Shown here one piece after another: positions 46,483-55,390 of a stretch of 64,000 nt of DNA. A model generated the notes under the pieces. That model ran no database searches, had not been told where the DNA came from, and saw nothing but the letters and a program-made list of their open reading frames with translations. The stretch's first letter is position 1; each line of letters starts with the position of its first letter. The translations under genes were made by a program, and so were the position numbers. Source of the stretch: Burkholderia pyrrocinia. Lineage in GTDB: Bacteria > Pseudomonadota > Gammaproteobacteria > Burkholderiales > Burkholderiaceae. The stretch is taken from contig NZ_CP011505.1 in NCBI RefSeq assembly GCF_001028665.1, positions 310,001-374,000 on the forward strand, in the 5' to 3' direction.

Positions 46483-47697
46483 TCATCCGAGCCAGCGCGC
46501 GAATTCGTAATACGGTACCGAGTCGCCGCGCGCGATGCGCTTCCCGGCCGGCAGCCGCGCGAGCCCGCTCGCCTGCACGAGCGACTGCAGCGTGCCGGCG
46601 CCTTGCTGCCGCAGCGTGTCGAGCACGACCGTGCCGTCGGCGCCGATGGTGCAGCGCACGCGCACGAAGCGCTCGCGCTGCGCATCCGGCTCGAAGTCCA
46701 TGTCGATCGGCAGCGACGGCACGATCGGCACGCACGCGTCGCGCCCCTGCAGGCAGCGGATCAGCGGCGCGACGAACAGCGCGAACGCCGTCATCGCGGC
46801 GCCCGGATTGCCGGGCAGCAGCACCACGGGCCGCGCGTCGAGCCGCGCGAGCGCGACCGGCTTGCCGGGTTTCATGCGCACGCCGCTGACGACGAACGAC
46901 GCGCCGAGCGCAACCAGCGCGGGGCGCAGCAGATCCTTGTCGCCGACCGACGCGCCGCCGACGCAGATCACCAGGTCGCAACCCGCGTGCAGGTCGCGCA
47001 GCGCACGATCGACGGCGGGCGCCGTATCGGCCGCGTGCAGGCTCATTGCAACGCCGGCACCGGTTCCCGATACCAGCGCGGCCAGCATCGGCGCATTGCT
47101 GTTGTAGATCTGCTGAGGCGCACGCGGCTCGCCGCACGCGACGAGTTCGTCGCCGGTCGTCAGGATGCCGACGCGCAGTGCCGGGCGCACGTCGATGCGC
47201 GCGAAACCTTGCGCGGCAGCCACGCCGACGTGCATCGCGCCCAGCCGCACGCCGGCCGGCACGAGCAGGTCGCCGGCGCGCACTTCCTCGCCGCGGCGGC
47301 GGATATGCGACCCGCTGCGCTGCGGCGCGTCGAATGCGACCCAGCCGTCCTGTTCGCGCGCGTGTTCCTGCATCACGACGGTGTCGGCGCCGGGCGGAAT
47401 CAGGCTGCCGGTGAAGATGCGCGCGGCCGTGCGCGCGGCCAGCGGCGCGGGCGTGTTGCCCGCATAGCAGCGCTGCGCGACGCGCAGCGGCTCGCCGTGC
47501 GCGAGATCCGCGTGACGCACGGCGTAGCCGTCCATCGCGCTCTGGTCGGCCGGCGGCTGGTCGAGCACGGCGGTCAGCGGCACGGCCAGCACATGGCCGG
47601 CCGCGTCTGTCACCGGAATGGAGGCGGCCGCAGCAAGCGGCGCAAACGCGCCGGCGAAATGCTGCTGCGCGGTATCGAAATCGATCAGTTGTTTCAT
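46483..47697 (-). CDS. moeA: Molybdopterin molybdenumtransferase
   Basis: The 404-aa protein has the MoeA order of domains: PPADQSAMDGYAVRHADL at the N-terminus, IFTGSLIPPGADTVVMQEHA, the MPT-binding domain VGILTTGDELV and CVGGASVGDKDL, and LPGNPGAAMTAFALFVAPLI, then a C-terminal beta-barrel. MoeA inserts molybdate into adenylated molybdopterin. Its ATG overlaps the fdhD stop by 4 bp (ATGA on the minus strand), so the two are coupled. A 200-bp gap separates it from moaA. Confidence 0.95.
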   Translation of the reverse strand: MKQLIDFDTAQQHFAGAFAPLAAAASIPVTDAAGHVLAVPLTAVLDQPPADQSAMDGYAVRHADLAHGEPLRVAQRCYAGNTPAPLAARTAARIFTGSLIPPGADTVVMQEHAREQDGWVAFDAPQRSGSHIRRRGEEVRAGDLLVPAGVRLGAMHVGVAAAQGFARIDVRPALRVGILTTGDELVACGEPRAPQQIYNSNAPMLAALVSGTGAGVAMSLHAADTAPAVDRALRDLHAGCDLVICVGGASVGDKDLLRPALVALGASFVVSGVRMKPGKPVALARLDARPVVLLPGNPGAAMTAFALFVAPLIRCLQGRDACVPIVPSLPIDMDFEPDAQRERFVRVRCTIGADGTVVLDTLRQQGAGTLQSLVQASGLARLPAGKRIARGDSVPYYEFARWLG

Positions 47698-48566
47698 GAC
47701 GAGAGGGCCGGATGCGCTTGCGCAAGCGCCGGTTGGTCGGGAAGGGCGGTGTCGGGCGACACGTATTCGACGAAGCCGTCGTTGCGGCAGAAGCCGAGCA
47801 GCCGAACGCCGGCTTCGCGGGCGACGTCGATCGCAAGCGACGTCGGCGCCGAGATCGTCGCGATCATCGGGATGCCGACCCGCGCGGCCTTGCGCACCAG
47901 TTCGTAGCTCGCGCGGCTCGACAGGAACACGAAACCCGCGCGCAGGTCGGCGCGGCGCCGCGCGAGCCGGCCGATCAGCTTGTCGAGCGCGTTGTGGCGG
48001 CCGACGTCCTCGAACACGTCGAGCACGGCGCCGTCGCGGTCGCACCATGCGGCCGCGTGGATGCCGCCCGTCTCGCGCATCAGCGTCTGGTGAGCCGGCA
48101 ACGCGCGCGCGGCGCGTGCGATCGCGTCGGCGCCGATGCCGGCGGCCGCACCGGCGGCATCGATGCGCGCCGGATGCAGGTCGAGTTGCGCGATGCTTTC
48201 GATTCCGCATACGCCGCAGCCCGTGCGGCCGGCCAGCGCGCGGCGGTGCGCCTTCAGCGCCATGAACGCCTGCTGCGACACGGTGAGCCGCACTTCGGCG
48301 CTGCCGGGCCGGGTTTCGCTCTCGATGTCGAACACGTCGGACGCGCGCTCGACGATGCCTTCGCTCAGCGCGAAGCCGAGCCCGAACGCGTCGAGGTCGA
48401 TCGGCGTCGCCATCATGACCGTGTGCGAGATGCCGTTGAACACGAGTGCAACCGGCGTTTCGTCGACGACGCGATCGACGGTGTCGCGCGCTTCGCCGGC
48501 ACGATGACGCGTCACATGACACGCGGTGCTGCCGGTCGGATCGTCGCGGCGGATGCAGGACTCCAT
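47694..48566 (-). CDS. fdhD: Formate dehydrogenase accessory sulfurtransferase
   Basis: The ATG at 48566 gives 290 aa. FdhD features are LVFNGISHTVMMATPIDLDA, FALSEGIVERASD, the sulfur-transferring cysteines in GRTGCGVCGIES, and DVFEDVGRHNALDKLIG followed by FLSSRASYELVRKAARVGIP. FdhD moves sulfur from the cysteine desulfurase to the Mo-cofactor of formate dehydrogenase. As first gene of fdhD-moeA-moaA-moaE-moaD it ties cofactor supply to formate oxidation, but no formate dehydrogenase genes are in the window. Confidence 0.95.
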   Translation of the reverse strand: MESCIRRDDPTGSTACHVTRHRAGEARDTVDRVVDETPVALVFNGISHTVMMATPIDLDAFGLGFALSEGIVERASDVFDIESETRPGSAEVRLTVSQQAFMALKAHRRALAGRTGCGVCGIESIAQLDLHPARIDAAGAAAGIGADAIARAARALPAHQTLMRETGGIHAAAWCDRDGAVLDVFEDVGRHNALDKLIGRLARRRADLRAGFVFLSSRASYELVRKAARVGIPMIATISAPTSLAIDVAREAGVRLLGFCRNDGFVEYVSPDTALPDQPALAQAHPALSS

Positions 48567-48986
48567 GCGTTTTTCTCCAGGCGGATCGGCCGGCGTGCCG
48601 GCCGGGCTCGGCGCGTGCGCCGAACGACGGGAATCGATGCTGCCGGGCGGGCGCCGAGGGGCGCCGTCGCCGCGGGCAGGTGTCGCATCACATGTTAAGG
48701 GCGGTGAACAGCGCGCCGGAGGCACAGCGTCGCAACGCGGAAAGCAGTACAGACGGCCATCCCGCGGGCACGAAATGTGTTTTCCGTACACACATCTTCG
48801 GCAACGGAAGCAGCACAGTTTCAGCGCACGTTCGAGTGATTGCGAGTATCGTGGCAAACGCGATATCGTCATTCACGCTTCGATGCCATGCGAGTGACCG
48901 TAGGTGATCGCATGTGTTGTCGCCAAGCCGTCGCGCGATTTCCTGCTTCGGGCGGACGTTCTCACAACCACGAGCAAATTACGGTC
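48567..48986. promoter_or_regulatory. Divergent region between fdhD and cydA
   Basis: These 420 bp hold no gene but must contain both promoters. ATGTGT (48775-48780) and ACACAT (48790-48795) form a short inverted repeat. The 48840-48880 stretch is AT-richer. No clear FNR/Anr box was seen by eye. Confidence 0.4.
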
Positions 48987-50387
48987 ATGGAAATCTTCGA
49001 TGCGTTCCATCTCGCACGATTGCAATTCGCGTTCACGGTGTCGTTCCACATCGTGTTTCCCGCGATCAGCATCGGCATGGCGAGCTTCCTGGCGGTGCTG
49101 GAATGGCGTTATCTCGTCACCGGCGACGCCGCCTACAAATCCATGTTCCAGTTCTGGTCGAAGATCTTCGCGATCGGCTTCGGGATGGGCGTGGTCTCCG
49201 GCGTCGTGATGGCGTACGAGTTCGGCACGAACTGGGCCGGCTTCTCGCGCGTCGCCGGCAACATCACGGGCCCGCTGCTCACGTATGAAGTGCTGACGGC
49301 GTTCTTCCTCGAAGCCGGCTTCCTCGGCGTGATGCTGTTCGGCTGGCAGCGCGTGAGCCCGCGCGCGCACTTCTTCGCGACGCTGATGGTCGCGGTCGGC
49401 ACGCTGATCTCGACGTTCTGGATCCTCGCGTCGAACAGCTTCATGCAGACGCCGCAGGGCTACAAGATCGAGAACGGCCTCGTCGTGCCGGTCGACTGGT
49501 TCAAGGTCATCTTCAATCCGTCGTTCCCGTACCGTCTCGTGCACATGACGATCGCGGCGTTCATCGTCGCGGGCTTCATCGTCGCCGCGTGCGGTGCATG
49601 GCATCTGCTGAAGGGGCGCCGCGACGAGCCGGTGAAGCGCACCTTCTCGATGGCGCTGTGGATGCTGCTGCTGCTCGCGCCGATCCAGATCGTCGTCGGC
49701 GATGCGCACGGGCTGAATACGCGCGAATACCAGCCGGCGAAGATCGCGGCGATCGAGGGGCTGTGGGAAACCGAGAAGGGCGGCACCGCGCTGAACCTCG
49801 TCGGGCTGCCCGACATGCAGGCCGAAACCACGCGCTATTCGATCCAGGTGCCGCACCTCGGCAGCCTGATCCTCACGCACAGCTGGGATGGCGAAATCCG
49901 CGGGCTGAAGGAATTCCCGCCGCAGGACCGCCCGTATTCGCCGATCGTGTTCTGGACGTTCCGGATCATGGCCGGCCTCGGGATGCTGATGCTGCTGACC
50001 GCGCTGCTCGGGCTGCTGCTGAGAAAGGGCGGGCGCCTGTATGAAACGCGCTGGTTCCAGTGGTTCGTGGTGGGCATGGGGCCGTCGGGCATCGTCGCGC
50101 TGCTGGCCGGCTGGATCACGACCGAGGTCGGGCGGCAGCCGTGGACCGTGTACGGCGTGCTGCGCACTGTCGATTCGGTCGCGCCGCTCAGCGCGCAGCA
50201 GGTCGGCGTGTCGCTGCTGATCTTCGTGGTCGTGTACTTCCTGGTATTCGGATCGGGTATCTACTACATGATGAAACTGATGAAGCGCGGGCCGGCTGCA
50301 CAGGCCGGGTACATCGAGCTGCACCGGCATCCGGGGCTGCGCAAGAGCGCGCTGTCCACGCCGCTGAACGTCACCGAAGCGGAGTAA
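48987..50387 (+). CDS. cydA: Cytochrome bd-type ubiquinol oxidase subunit I (CIO type)
   Basis: The ATG at 48987 gives 466 aa with about nine membrane helices. Family features are the N-terminal LARLQFAFTVSFHIVFPAIS with the heme-ligand histidine, GVVSGVVMAYEFGTNWAGFS, the Q loop AAIEGLWETEKGG, and GWITTEVGRQPWTVYGVLRT. The short Q loop is typical of cyanide-insensitive oxidases. It oxidises ubiquinol and reduces oxygen at the inner membrane without proton pumping. cydB follows 3 bp after the stop. Confidence 0.95.
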   Translation: MEIFDAFHLARLQFAFTVSFHIVFPAISIGMASFLAVLEWRYLVTGDAAYKSMFQFWSKIFAIGFGMGVVSGVVMAYEFGTNWAGFSRVAGNITGPLLTYEVLTAFFLEAGFLGVMLFGWQRVSPRAHFFATLMVAVGTLISTFWILASNSFMQTPQGYKIENGLVVPVDWFKVIFNPSFPYRLVHMTIAAFIVAGFIVAACGAWHLLKGRRDEPVKRTFSMALWMLLLLAPIQIVVGDAHGLNTREYQPAKIAAIEGLWETEKGGTALNLVGLPDMQAETTRYSIQVPHLGSLILTHSWDGEIRGLKEFPPQDRPYSPIVFWTFRIMAGLGMLMLLTALLGLLLRKGGRLYETRWFQWFVVGMGPSGIVALLAGWITTEVGRQPWTVYGVLRTVDSVAPLSAQQVGVSLLIFVVVYFLVFGSGIYYMMKLMKRGPAAQAGYIELHRHPGLRKSALSTPLNVTEAE

Positions 50388-50390
50388 GCC

Positions 50391-51398
50391 ATGCAAATCG
50401 ATCTTCCTGTCGTGTGGGCCGCGATCATCGGCCTCGGCGTGTTCATCTACGTGATGCTGGACGGCTTCGATCTCGGCATCGGCCTGCTGTTTCCGTTCTT
50501 CGATGCGAAGGCCGAGCGGCAAGTGATGCTCGACACCGTCGCGCCGGTGTGGGACGGCAACGAAACGTTCCTGGTGCTCGGCGGCGCGGGGCTCTACGGC
50601 GCGTTCCCGGTCGTGTATTCGACGCTGCTGCCCGCGAATTACCTGCCGCTGGTGCTGATGCTGGTCGGGCTGATCTTCCGCGGCGCGGCCTTCGAACTGC
50701 GCGCGAAGGCCACCCGCACGCAACACATGTGGGATCTCGCGTTCATCGGCGGCTCCGCGCTCGCGGCGTTCTGCCAGGGGATCGTGCTCGGTTCGCTGCT
50801 GCAGGGCATCAAGATCGAGAACAACCAGTTCGCGGGCGGGCCGTTCGACTGGCTGTCGCCGTTCAGCCTGCTCTGCGGGATCGGCGTGCTCGTCACGTAT
50901 GCGACGCTCGGCTGCGGCTGGCTGATCCTGAAGGTCGACGGCGAATTGCAGCGCAAGATGCGGCTGCTGATGAAGCCGCTTACGGGTGTGCTGCTCGCCG
51001 TGATGGCCGTCGTCAGCCTGTGGACCGTGATCGGGCTGCCGGCCGTCGCGCACCGCTGGTTCGGCAGCGGCAACCTCGGCTGGTTCCTGCCGGTGCCGAT
51101 CCTCGTCGTCGCGTGCGTGTGGGGCATCTTTCGCACGGTCAAGCGCGAGCACGAAGCCACGCCGTTCCTGCTGACGCTCGCGCTCGTGTTCCTCGGTTAC
51201 ACGGGGCTCGTGATCAGCATCTGGCCGAACATCGTGCCGCCGTCGCTGACGATCTGGGATGCATCGTCGAGCCATTCGAGCCAGCTGTTCGCGCTCGTCG
51301 GCACCGTGATCGTGCTGCCGATCATCCTCGTGTACAACGCGATGCAGTACCGCGTGTTCCGCGGCAAGGTGCGCGAGGGCGACATCGGCTATCACTGA
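50391..51398 (+). CDS. cydB: Cytochrome bd-type ubiquinol oxidase subunit II
   Basis: The 335-aa membrane protein has the CydB start VWAAIIGLGVFIYVMLDGFD followed by GIGLLFPFF, then APVWDGNETFLVLGGAGLYG, YLPLVLMLVGLIFRGAAFEL and about eight helices. It pairs with CydA to form the oxidase. No small CydX/CydY-like ORF is visible in the 160 bp that follow. No assembly transporter (cydDC) is adjacent. Confidence 0.95.
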   Translation: MQIDLPVVWAAIIGLGVFIYVMLDGFDLGIGLLFPFFDAKAERQVMLDTVAPVWDGNETFLVLGGAGLYGAFPVVYSTLLPANYLPLVLMLVGLIFRGAAFELRAKATRTQHMWDLAFIGGSALAAFCQGIVLGSLLQGIKIENNQFAGGPFDWLSPFSLLCGIGVLVTYATLGCGWLILKVDGELQRKMRLLMKPLTGVLLAVMAVVSLWTVIGLPAVAHRWFGSGNLGWFLPVPILVVACVWGIFRTVKREHEATPFLLTLALVFLGYTGLVISIWPNIVPPSLTIWDASSSHSSQLFALVGTVIVLPIILVYNAMQYRVFRGKVREGDIGYH

Positions 51399-51560
51399 GC
51401 GGGGCGCGATGTGACAGGGCGCGGCGTGCGCGGGCGTACGTCACGCGCAACGCGGCCCCGGCACGGCACCTGCCCGAAAGCGGCCCGCCACGCGCGGGCC
51501 GTTGCGCATCGGGCGCGGGCGGGTCGCTATAGGTATTCCCCAGGCAGTCGAGACAACATC

Positions 51561-52481
51561 ATGATCGTCAGACCACGACAAAACTGGCTCAGGATGCTGT
51601 TCGTATGGAACGGCTCCGTGCTGCAATCGATCATTCCGCAACTGGTGTTCATGGCGATCGTCAGTACGCTGGCGGTCTTCACGAACGGGCGCATCTTCGG
51701 CGAGAAGATTCCGCTCAACACCGCGCCGTTCACGCTGTTCGGGCTCGCGCTCGCGATCTTCCTCGCGTTTCGCAACAACGCGAGCTTCGAGCGTTTCAAG
51801 GAGGCGCGGCATCTGTGGGGCAACCTGCTGATCGCGGCGCGCACTGTGACGTCGCAACTGAATCGCTACCTGCCCGACAGCGTCAGCGATGCCGAGCGCA
51901 ACCGGCTCGCCGACCTGCTGATCGCGTTTACGTATGCGCTGAAGCATCAGCTTCGCCATACCGATCCGACCGAAGACCTGCAGCGGATCCTCGGCGCGGA
52001 GCGTGCCGGCGAGTTCGCGCGCAAATGTTTCAAGCCCGTCGCGATCCTCGACGAGCTGCGCGGCGGCATCGTCCGCGCGCTGGGCCGCGCGCCCGGCAGC
52101 GACGCGACCTGCTGGATGTTCGACGCGCAGCTCGACGAACTCGGCAAGTCGGTGGGCGGTTGCGAGCGCATCCTGTCGACGCCGATCCCGTTCTCGTACA
52201 GCGTGCTGCTGCACCGTACCGTGTATGCGTACTGCGTGCTGCTGCCGTTCGGTCTCGTCGATTCGACGGAATTCTTCACGCCGCTGATCTGCGTGTTCAT
52301 CTCGTACACGCTGATCGCGCTCGAAGCGATCGCGAACGAGGTTGCCGAACCGTTCAGCCTCGCGCCGAATGCACTCGCGCTCGATGCGATGACGCGCACG
52401 ATCGAGCGGTCGGTGCTCGAACTGGGCGACCGCCCGATGCCCGAGGAATTCGTGCCGGCGTCGACGTACCAGATCACGTAA
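51561..52481 (+). CDS. Bestrophin-like anion channel family protein (YneE type)
   Basis: The ATG at 51561 gives 306 aa; the 50-residue extension in the longer frame lies in noncoding sequence. Bestrophin features are a start MIVRPRQNWLRMLFVWNGSV, two N-terminal membrane helices, PFTLFGLALAIFLAFRNNAS and ARHLWGNLLIAAR, and the C-terminal ICVFISYTLIALEAIANEVA followed by EPFS. Bacterial homologues form pentameric channels, some sodium-selective. It follows cydB by 160 bp and converges with an antiporter gene. Confidence 0.88.
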   Translation: MIVRPRQNWLRMLFVWNGSVLQSIIPQLVFMAIVSTLAVFTNGRIFGEKIPLNTAPFTLFGLALAIFLAFRNNASFERFKEARHLWGNLLIAARTVTSQLNRYLPDSVSDAERNRLADLLIAFTYALKHQLRHTDPTEDLQRILGAERAGEFARKCFKPVAILDELRGGIVRALGRAPGSDATCWMFDAQLDELGKSVGGCERILSTPIPFSYSVLLHRTVYAYCVLLPFGLVDSTEFFTPLICVFISYTLIALEAIANEVAEPFSLAPNALALDAMTRTIERSVLELGDRPMPEEFVPASTYQIT

Positions 52482-52611
52482 GCGGGCGCGTCGGGATGGT
52501 CGACGGAAATGAACGCATTCAGTTCACGCCCGTCATGGGCAACGATCGATCTTCGATGCATGTCGGGAAACCGGGTGAGGTTGCGGACCGAGGGAACAGG
52601 GTGCAAGCGCG

Positions 52612-53844
52612 TCAGGTCGGGCGCAACGCGCCGCGCCGCCACAATCTGACGAAGGGCGACGTCATGGCGGTCGTGCCCAGCGCGACCAGCAGCAGGACCG
52701 CATACGAGCTCCGCGACAGCGCGTGGATCTGCAGGCCGGCGGCCAGCACCACCAGTTCCACGAGCCCGCGCGTGTTCATCAGCGAGCCGACCAGCGCCGC
52801 GTCGCGCCGGGTCAGTCCGCACACTCTTGCGCCCAGGTAGGCGCCACCGAACTTGCCGACGAACGCAACGCACAGGAACGGCAGGAACCACAGCCACAGC
52901 GACGATCCGTCAAAATTATCGAAGGTCACGGACAGCCCGGAATGGACGAAGAACACCGGCAACAGCACCGTGTTCACAAAGCCTTCCATCTTCGACTCCC
53001 ACTGCTCTCGCAGGCCCGGCACATCGCGCAGCATCACGGCGGCCAGCAACGCGCCGAACGCCGAGTGGGTGCCGATTTCCGTGGTCGCCCATGCCGACAG
53101 CAACACATACGGAACGACCACACTCAGCAACTTCGCCGACGACGCGTTCTTCACGGCATCGGCTGCCATCGGCAACACGATGAAGCGGACGACGAGCTTC
53201 GAGATCAGCAGGAACACGGCGATGCCGGCGACGATCTTCCATGTCCCGGACCCATCCGGTCCCGCCATCGCCACCGCGGAGACGAACGCCAGCATGACCC
53301 AACCGGCCAGATCGGTCAGCATCGCGGCGGACAGCGCGAGCATCGAGGGCGGCACGTCGACGAGATCCATGTCGACGATGATCCTGGCCATCACCGGCAG
53401 CGCGGAAACCGACAGGGCGACGCCGCAGAACAGCACATAGGGCAACTCGGCGATCTGCGGCGCGAGCGCGTCGTGCGACAGATAGCCGATCGCCATGCCG
53501 CCGGCCAGGGGCAGCAGCATGCCGGCCAGCGCGACCACGGCGGAGTCCGGCACCTTCTTCAGCGATCGGGGGGGCGACATCTCGCCGAGGTTCATGTGCA
53601 GACCGATCTGGAACATCAGCGCGATCACGCCGAGCTCGCCGAGATGGGACAGGCCGACGGACGCGGCCGGCCCGAAGATGGCCTGATAGAAACGCATATC
53701 GAGCGCTCCCAGTACGGCGGGCCCGAGTACGATGCCCGCGGCCAGTTCGCCGACAACCTTCGCCTGCCCCACCCGTTGCGCCAGCCAGCCGAAGCAACTG
53801 CAAGCGATGAGAATCAAGGCCAACTGCATTAACCACATCACCAT
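52612..53844 (-). CDS. Cation:proton antiporter, CPA2/KefB-like membrane domain
   Basis: The GAGGAGG ribosome site six bases upstream selects the ATG at 53844, giving 410 aa with 12-13 membrane helices. CPA2 features are VVGELAAGIVLGPAVLG, LGELGVIALMFQIGLHMNL (glutamate in a membrane helix), ALSAAMLTDLAGWVMLAF with the ion-binding Asp, and LVGSLMNTRGLVELVVLAAG. No TrkA-N regulatory domain follows. It exchanges Na+ or K+ for protons. It borders the truncated flavin reductase and prn operon. Confidence 0.9.
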   Translation of the reverse strand: MVMWLMQLALILIACSCFGWLAQRVGQAKVVGELAAGIVLGPAVLGALDMRFYQAIFGPAASVGLSHLGELGVIALMFQIGLHMNLGEMSPPRSLKKVPDSAVVALAGMLLPLAGGMAIGYLSHDALAPQIAELPYVLFCGVALSVSALPVMARIIVDMDLVDVPPSMLALSAAMLTDLAGWVMLAFVSAVAMAGPDGSGTWKIVAGIAVFLLISKLVVRFIVLPMAADAVKNASSAKLLSVVVPYVLLSAWATTEIGTHSAFGALLAAVMLRDVPGLREQWESKMEGFVNTVLLPVFFVHSGLSVTFDNFDGSSLWLWFLPFLCVAFVGKFGGAYLGARVCGLTRRDAALVGSLMNTRGLVELVVLAAGLQIHALSRSSYAVLLLVALGTTAMTSPFVRLWRRGALRPT

Positions 53845-53974
53845 CCGAAACCTCCTCGGCTCGATCGAAATGAAGGCGGGCAATCCATCCCGGGAATGCA
53901 TTCTCACCTGCGCGGCGGCGCGCGAAGCATCGCCGGGGCTCTGTCACGTCATGTGGCGAAGCGTTCCTGGAGTA

Positions 53975-53992
53975 CGGCATGATGATATGCCG
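53975..53992. repeat. 18-bp palindrome between prnF remnant and antiporter
   Basis: CGGCAT-GATGAT-ATGCCG is a perfect inverted repeat lying just past the truncated prnF frame. It could form a weak hairpin for prn read-through or act as a binding site for the antiporter promoter. Confidence 0.4.
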
Positions 53993-53995
53993 CAT

Positions 53996-54247
53996 TCATT
54001 TGATGTCCGGGCAACGCGAATCGCTGTCGGATTGGGTCGAAACATGAGAGAAACGCCTGCGTGCGACGCGCATCGCGAAATCCGGACATCTGGCGTTCGC
54101 GCCGGCGGGTCGGCTGGTGGCCGCGAGCCCGAGCGGGCCCGCCGTGCCGTACGCCGTGATGACCGTGACGCCGCTCGCCAGGTTCGCGAGCACCTGGCGG
54201 AACGACGCGGCCGAGACCGGCTCGGCCAGGGCCGCCGACTCACGCAT
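53996..54247 (-). pseudogene. prnF: 5' remnant of a flavin reductase gene (prnF-like)
   Basis: The first 46 codons (ATG at 54247) match the flavin reductase family start: ASFRQVLANLASGVTVITAY followed by GTAGPLGLAATS, the FMN-binding strand. After GLAATS the similarity stops at once and an unrelated 37-residue tail leads to the stop. Full-length flavin reductases have about 160-180 residues, so about three quarters is missing. It starts 7 bp after prnD. In Pseudomonas and Burkholderia clusters a PrnF supplies reduced flavin to the oxygenase and halogenases; here that must come from elsewhere. Confidence 0.75.
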
Positions 54248-54253
54248 CGCCGC

Positions 54254-55366
54254 TCACTCGCGGCGGCGCGGTCGAGCGGTCGCCTCGGCGACGCGGTCGA
54301 CCCAGTCCCGGTAGAACGCGCGGTACTTGAGCACGAGCTTGTCGTACTTGCTGTACGCGCCGCCGCCGTCCGGCTTCATCCCGTTCCAGATCTTGACGTC
54401 GTACCCCGCGGCCTGTCTGGTCTGCAACCCGAACAGCACGTAGTCGGTCGCGCGGCGCAGGGCGCCGCCCACCTTCTTGATCGAGATGAGCATGTGCATG
54501 ACGTTTTTGCCGTCGCTCACCGGCGTCACGCACTGGAGCAGCTTGTATTTGAAGTCTCCGTCCAGGGCGACGGTCATGACGCACCCGCCGGGGTAGCCGT
54601 CGAAGTGCAGGTTCATCTGCGACATGCTCAGGCCGAGCGCGCGCGACAGCATGCCGAGGGGCCCGAAGTACCGGTCCACGGTGAAGTCGATCCCGGCACC
54701 GAACCACGCGCCCGCCCGGGCCAGCGACTCGACCTCCGGCCACTGGCGCCAATCGTCGAAGAGCTTGAGCTCGAAGGCCGAGATCGGGAGCGCGTGAACG
54801 GGGTTCGCGTGCTGCGCGTCGTAGAAGTTCTCGACGATCCGCAAGACGGCCGTCGTCGTCTCGAACGCGAAGTGCAGGTGCATGAAGTCGCCGTTGTCGA
54901 CGTCGGCCGCGGCGATTTCGGGCAGCGGGTGCAGCGGCTGCGGGGAGCCGTACCAGACCCACACGTAGCCGTATCGCTCGGCGGTGACCAGCGTCGGCTG
55001 GCGCGCCCCGCGCGGGACGGGCTCCAGCCGGCTCACCGCCGAGCTGTGGCCGGGGATGTGAACGCACTGGCCCTGCTCGTCGTACCGCCAGTGGTGAAAC
55101 GGGCACTGGATGCACCCGTCCTCGACCCGCCCGTCGGCCAGGTTCGCGCCGAGGTGCGAGCAGTGGCGGTCCATCACCACGGCCCGCCCCGTCGCGCCGC
55201 GCCACGCCACGCACGGACGGCCGAAGAGCATCAACTCCGTCGGCTTGTCCTTGAGGTCGTCCGAGCGCATCGCGACGTACCAGCTCGCGGCCAGGCGCGT
55301 GGTCGCGTCGTACACCCCCGGGGGATGCTCCTCGGTGCGCGCTTGATCCAATTGAACGTCGTTCAT
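54254..55366 (-). CDS. prnD: Aminopyrrolnitrin oxygenase (Rieske)
   Basis: The 370-aa Rieske oxygenase has the cluster ligands Cys69, His71, Cys88 and His91 (HCSHLGANL and CIQCPFHHW) and the mononuclear iron site Asp183, His186 and His191 in ENFYDAQHANPVH. It catalyses the last step, oxidising the arylamine of aminopyrrolnitrin to the nitro group of pyrrolnitrin. Length fits the known enzyme. It follows prnC by 24 bp. Electrons must come from a separate reductase, since prnF next to it is truncated. Confidence 0.96.
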   Translation of the reverse strand: MNDVQLDQARTEEHPPGVYDATTRLAASWYVAMRSDDLKDKPTELMLFGRPCVAWRGATGRAVVMDRHCSHLGANLADGRVEDGCIQCPFHHWRYDEQGQCVHIPGHSSAVSRLEPVPRGARQPTLVTAERYGYVWVWYGSPQPLHPLPEIAAADVDNGDFMHLHFAFETTTAVLRIVENFYDAQHANPVHALPISAFELKLFDDWRQWPEVESLARAGAWFGAGIDFTVDRYFGPLGMLSRALGLSMSQMNLHFDGYPGGCVMTVALDGDFKYKLLQCVTPVSDGKNVMHMLISIKKVGGALRRATDYVLFGLQTRQAAGYDVKIWNGMKPDGGGAYSKYDKLVLKYRAFYRDWVDRVAEATARPRRRE

Positions 55367-55390
55367 CGTTTTCGTTCCGGAGTCGGCCGA

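Noticed and set aside
48873..51395. 840-codon minus-strand open frame over cydAB
   Set aside because: It is antisense to two fully recognisable oxidase genes and its translation is low-complexity Arg/His/Asp sequence, a common artefact of high G+C codon bias.
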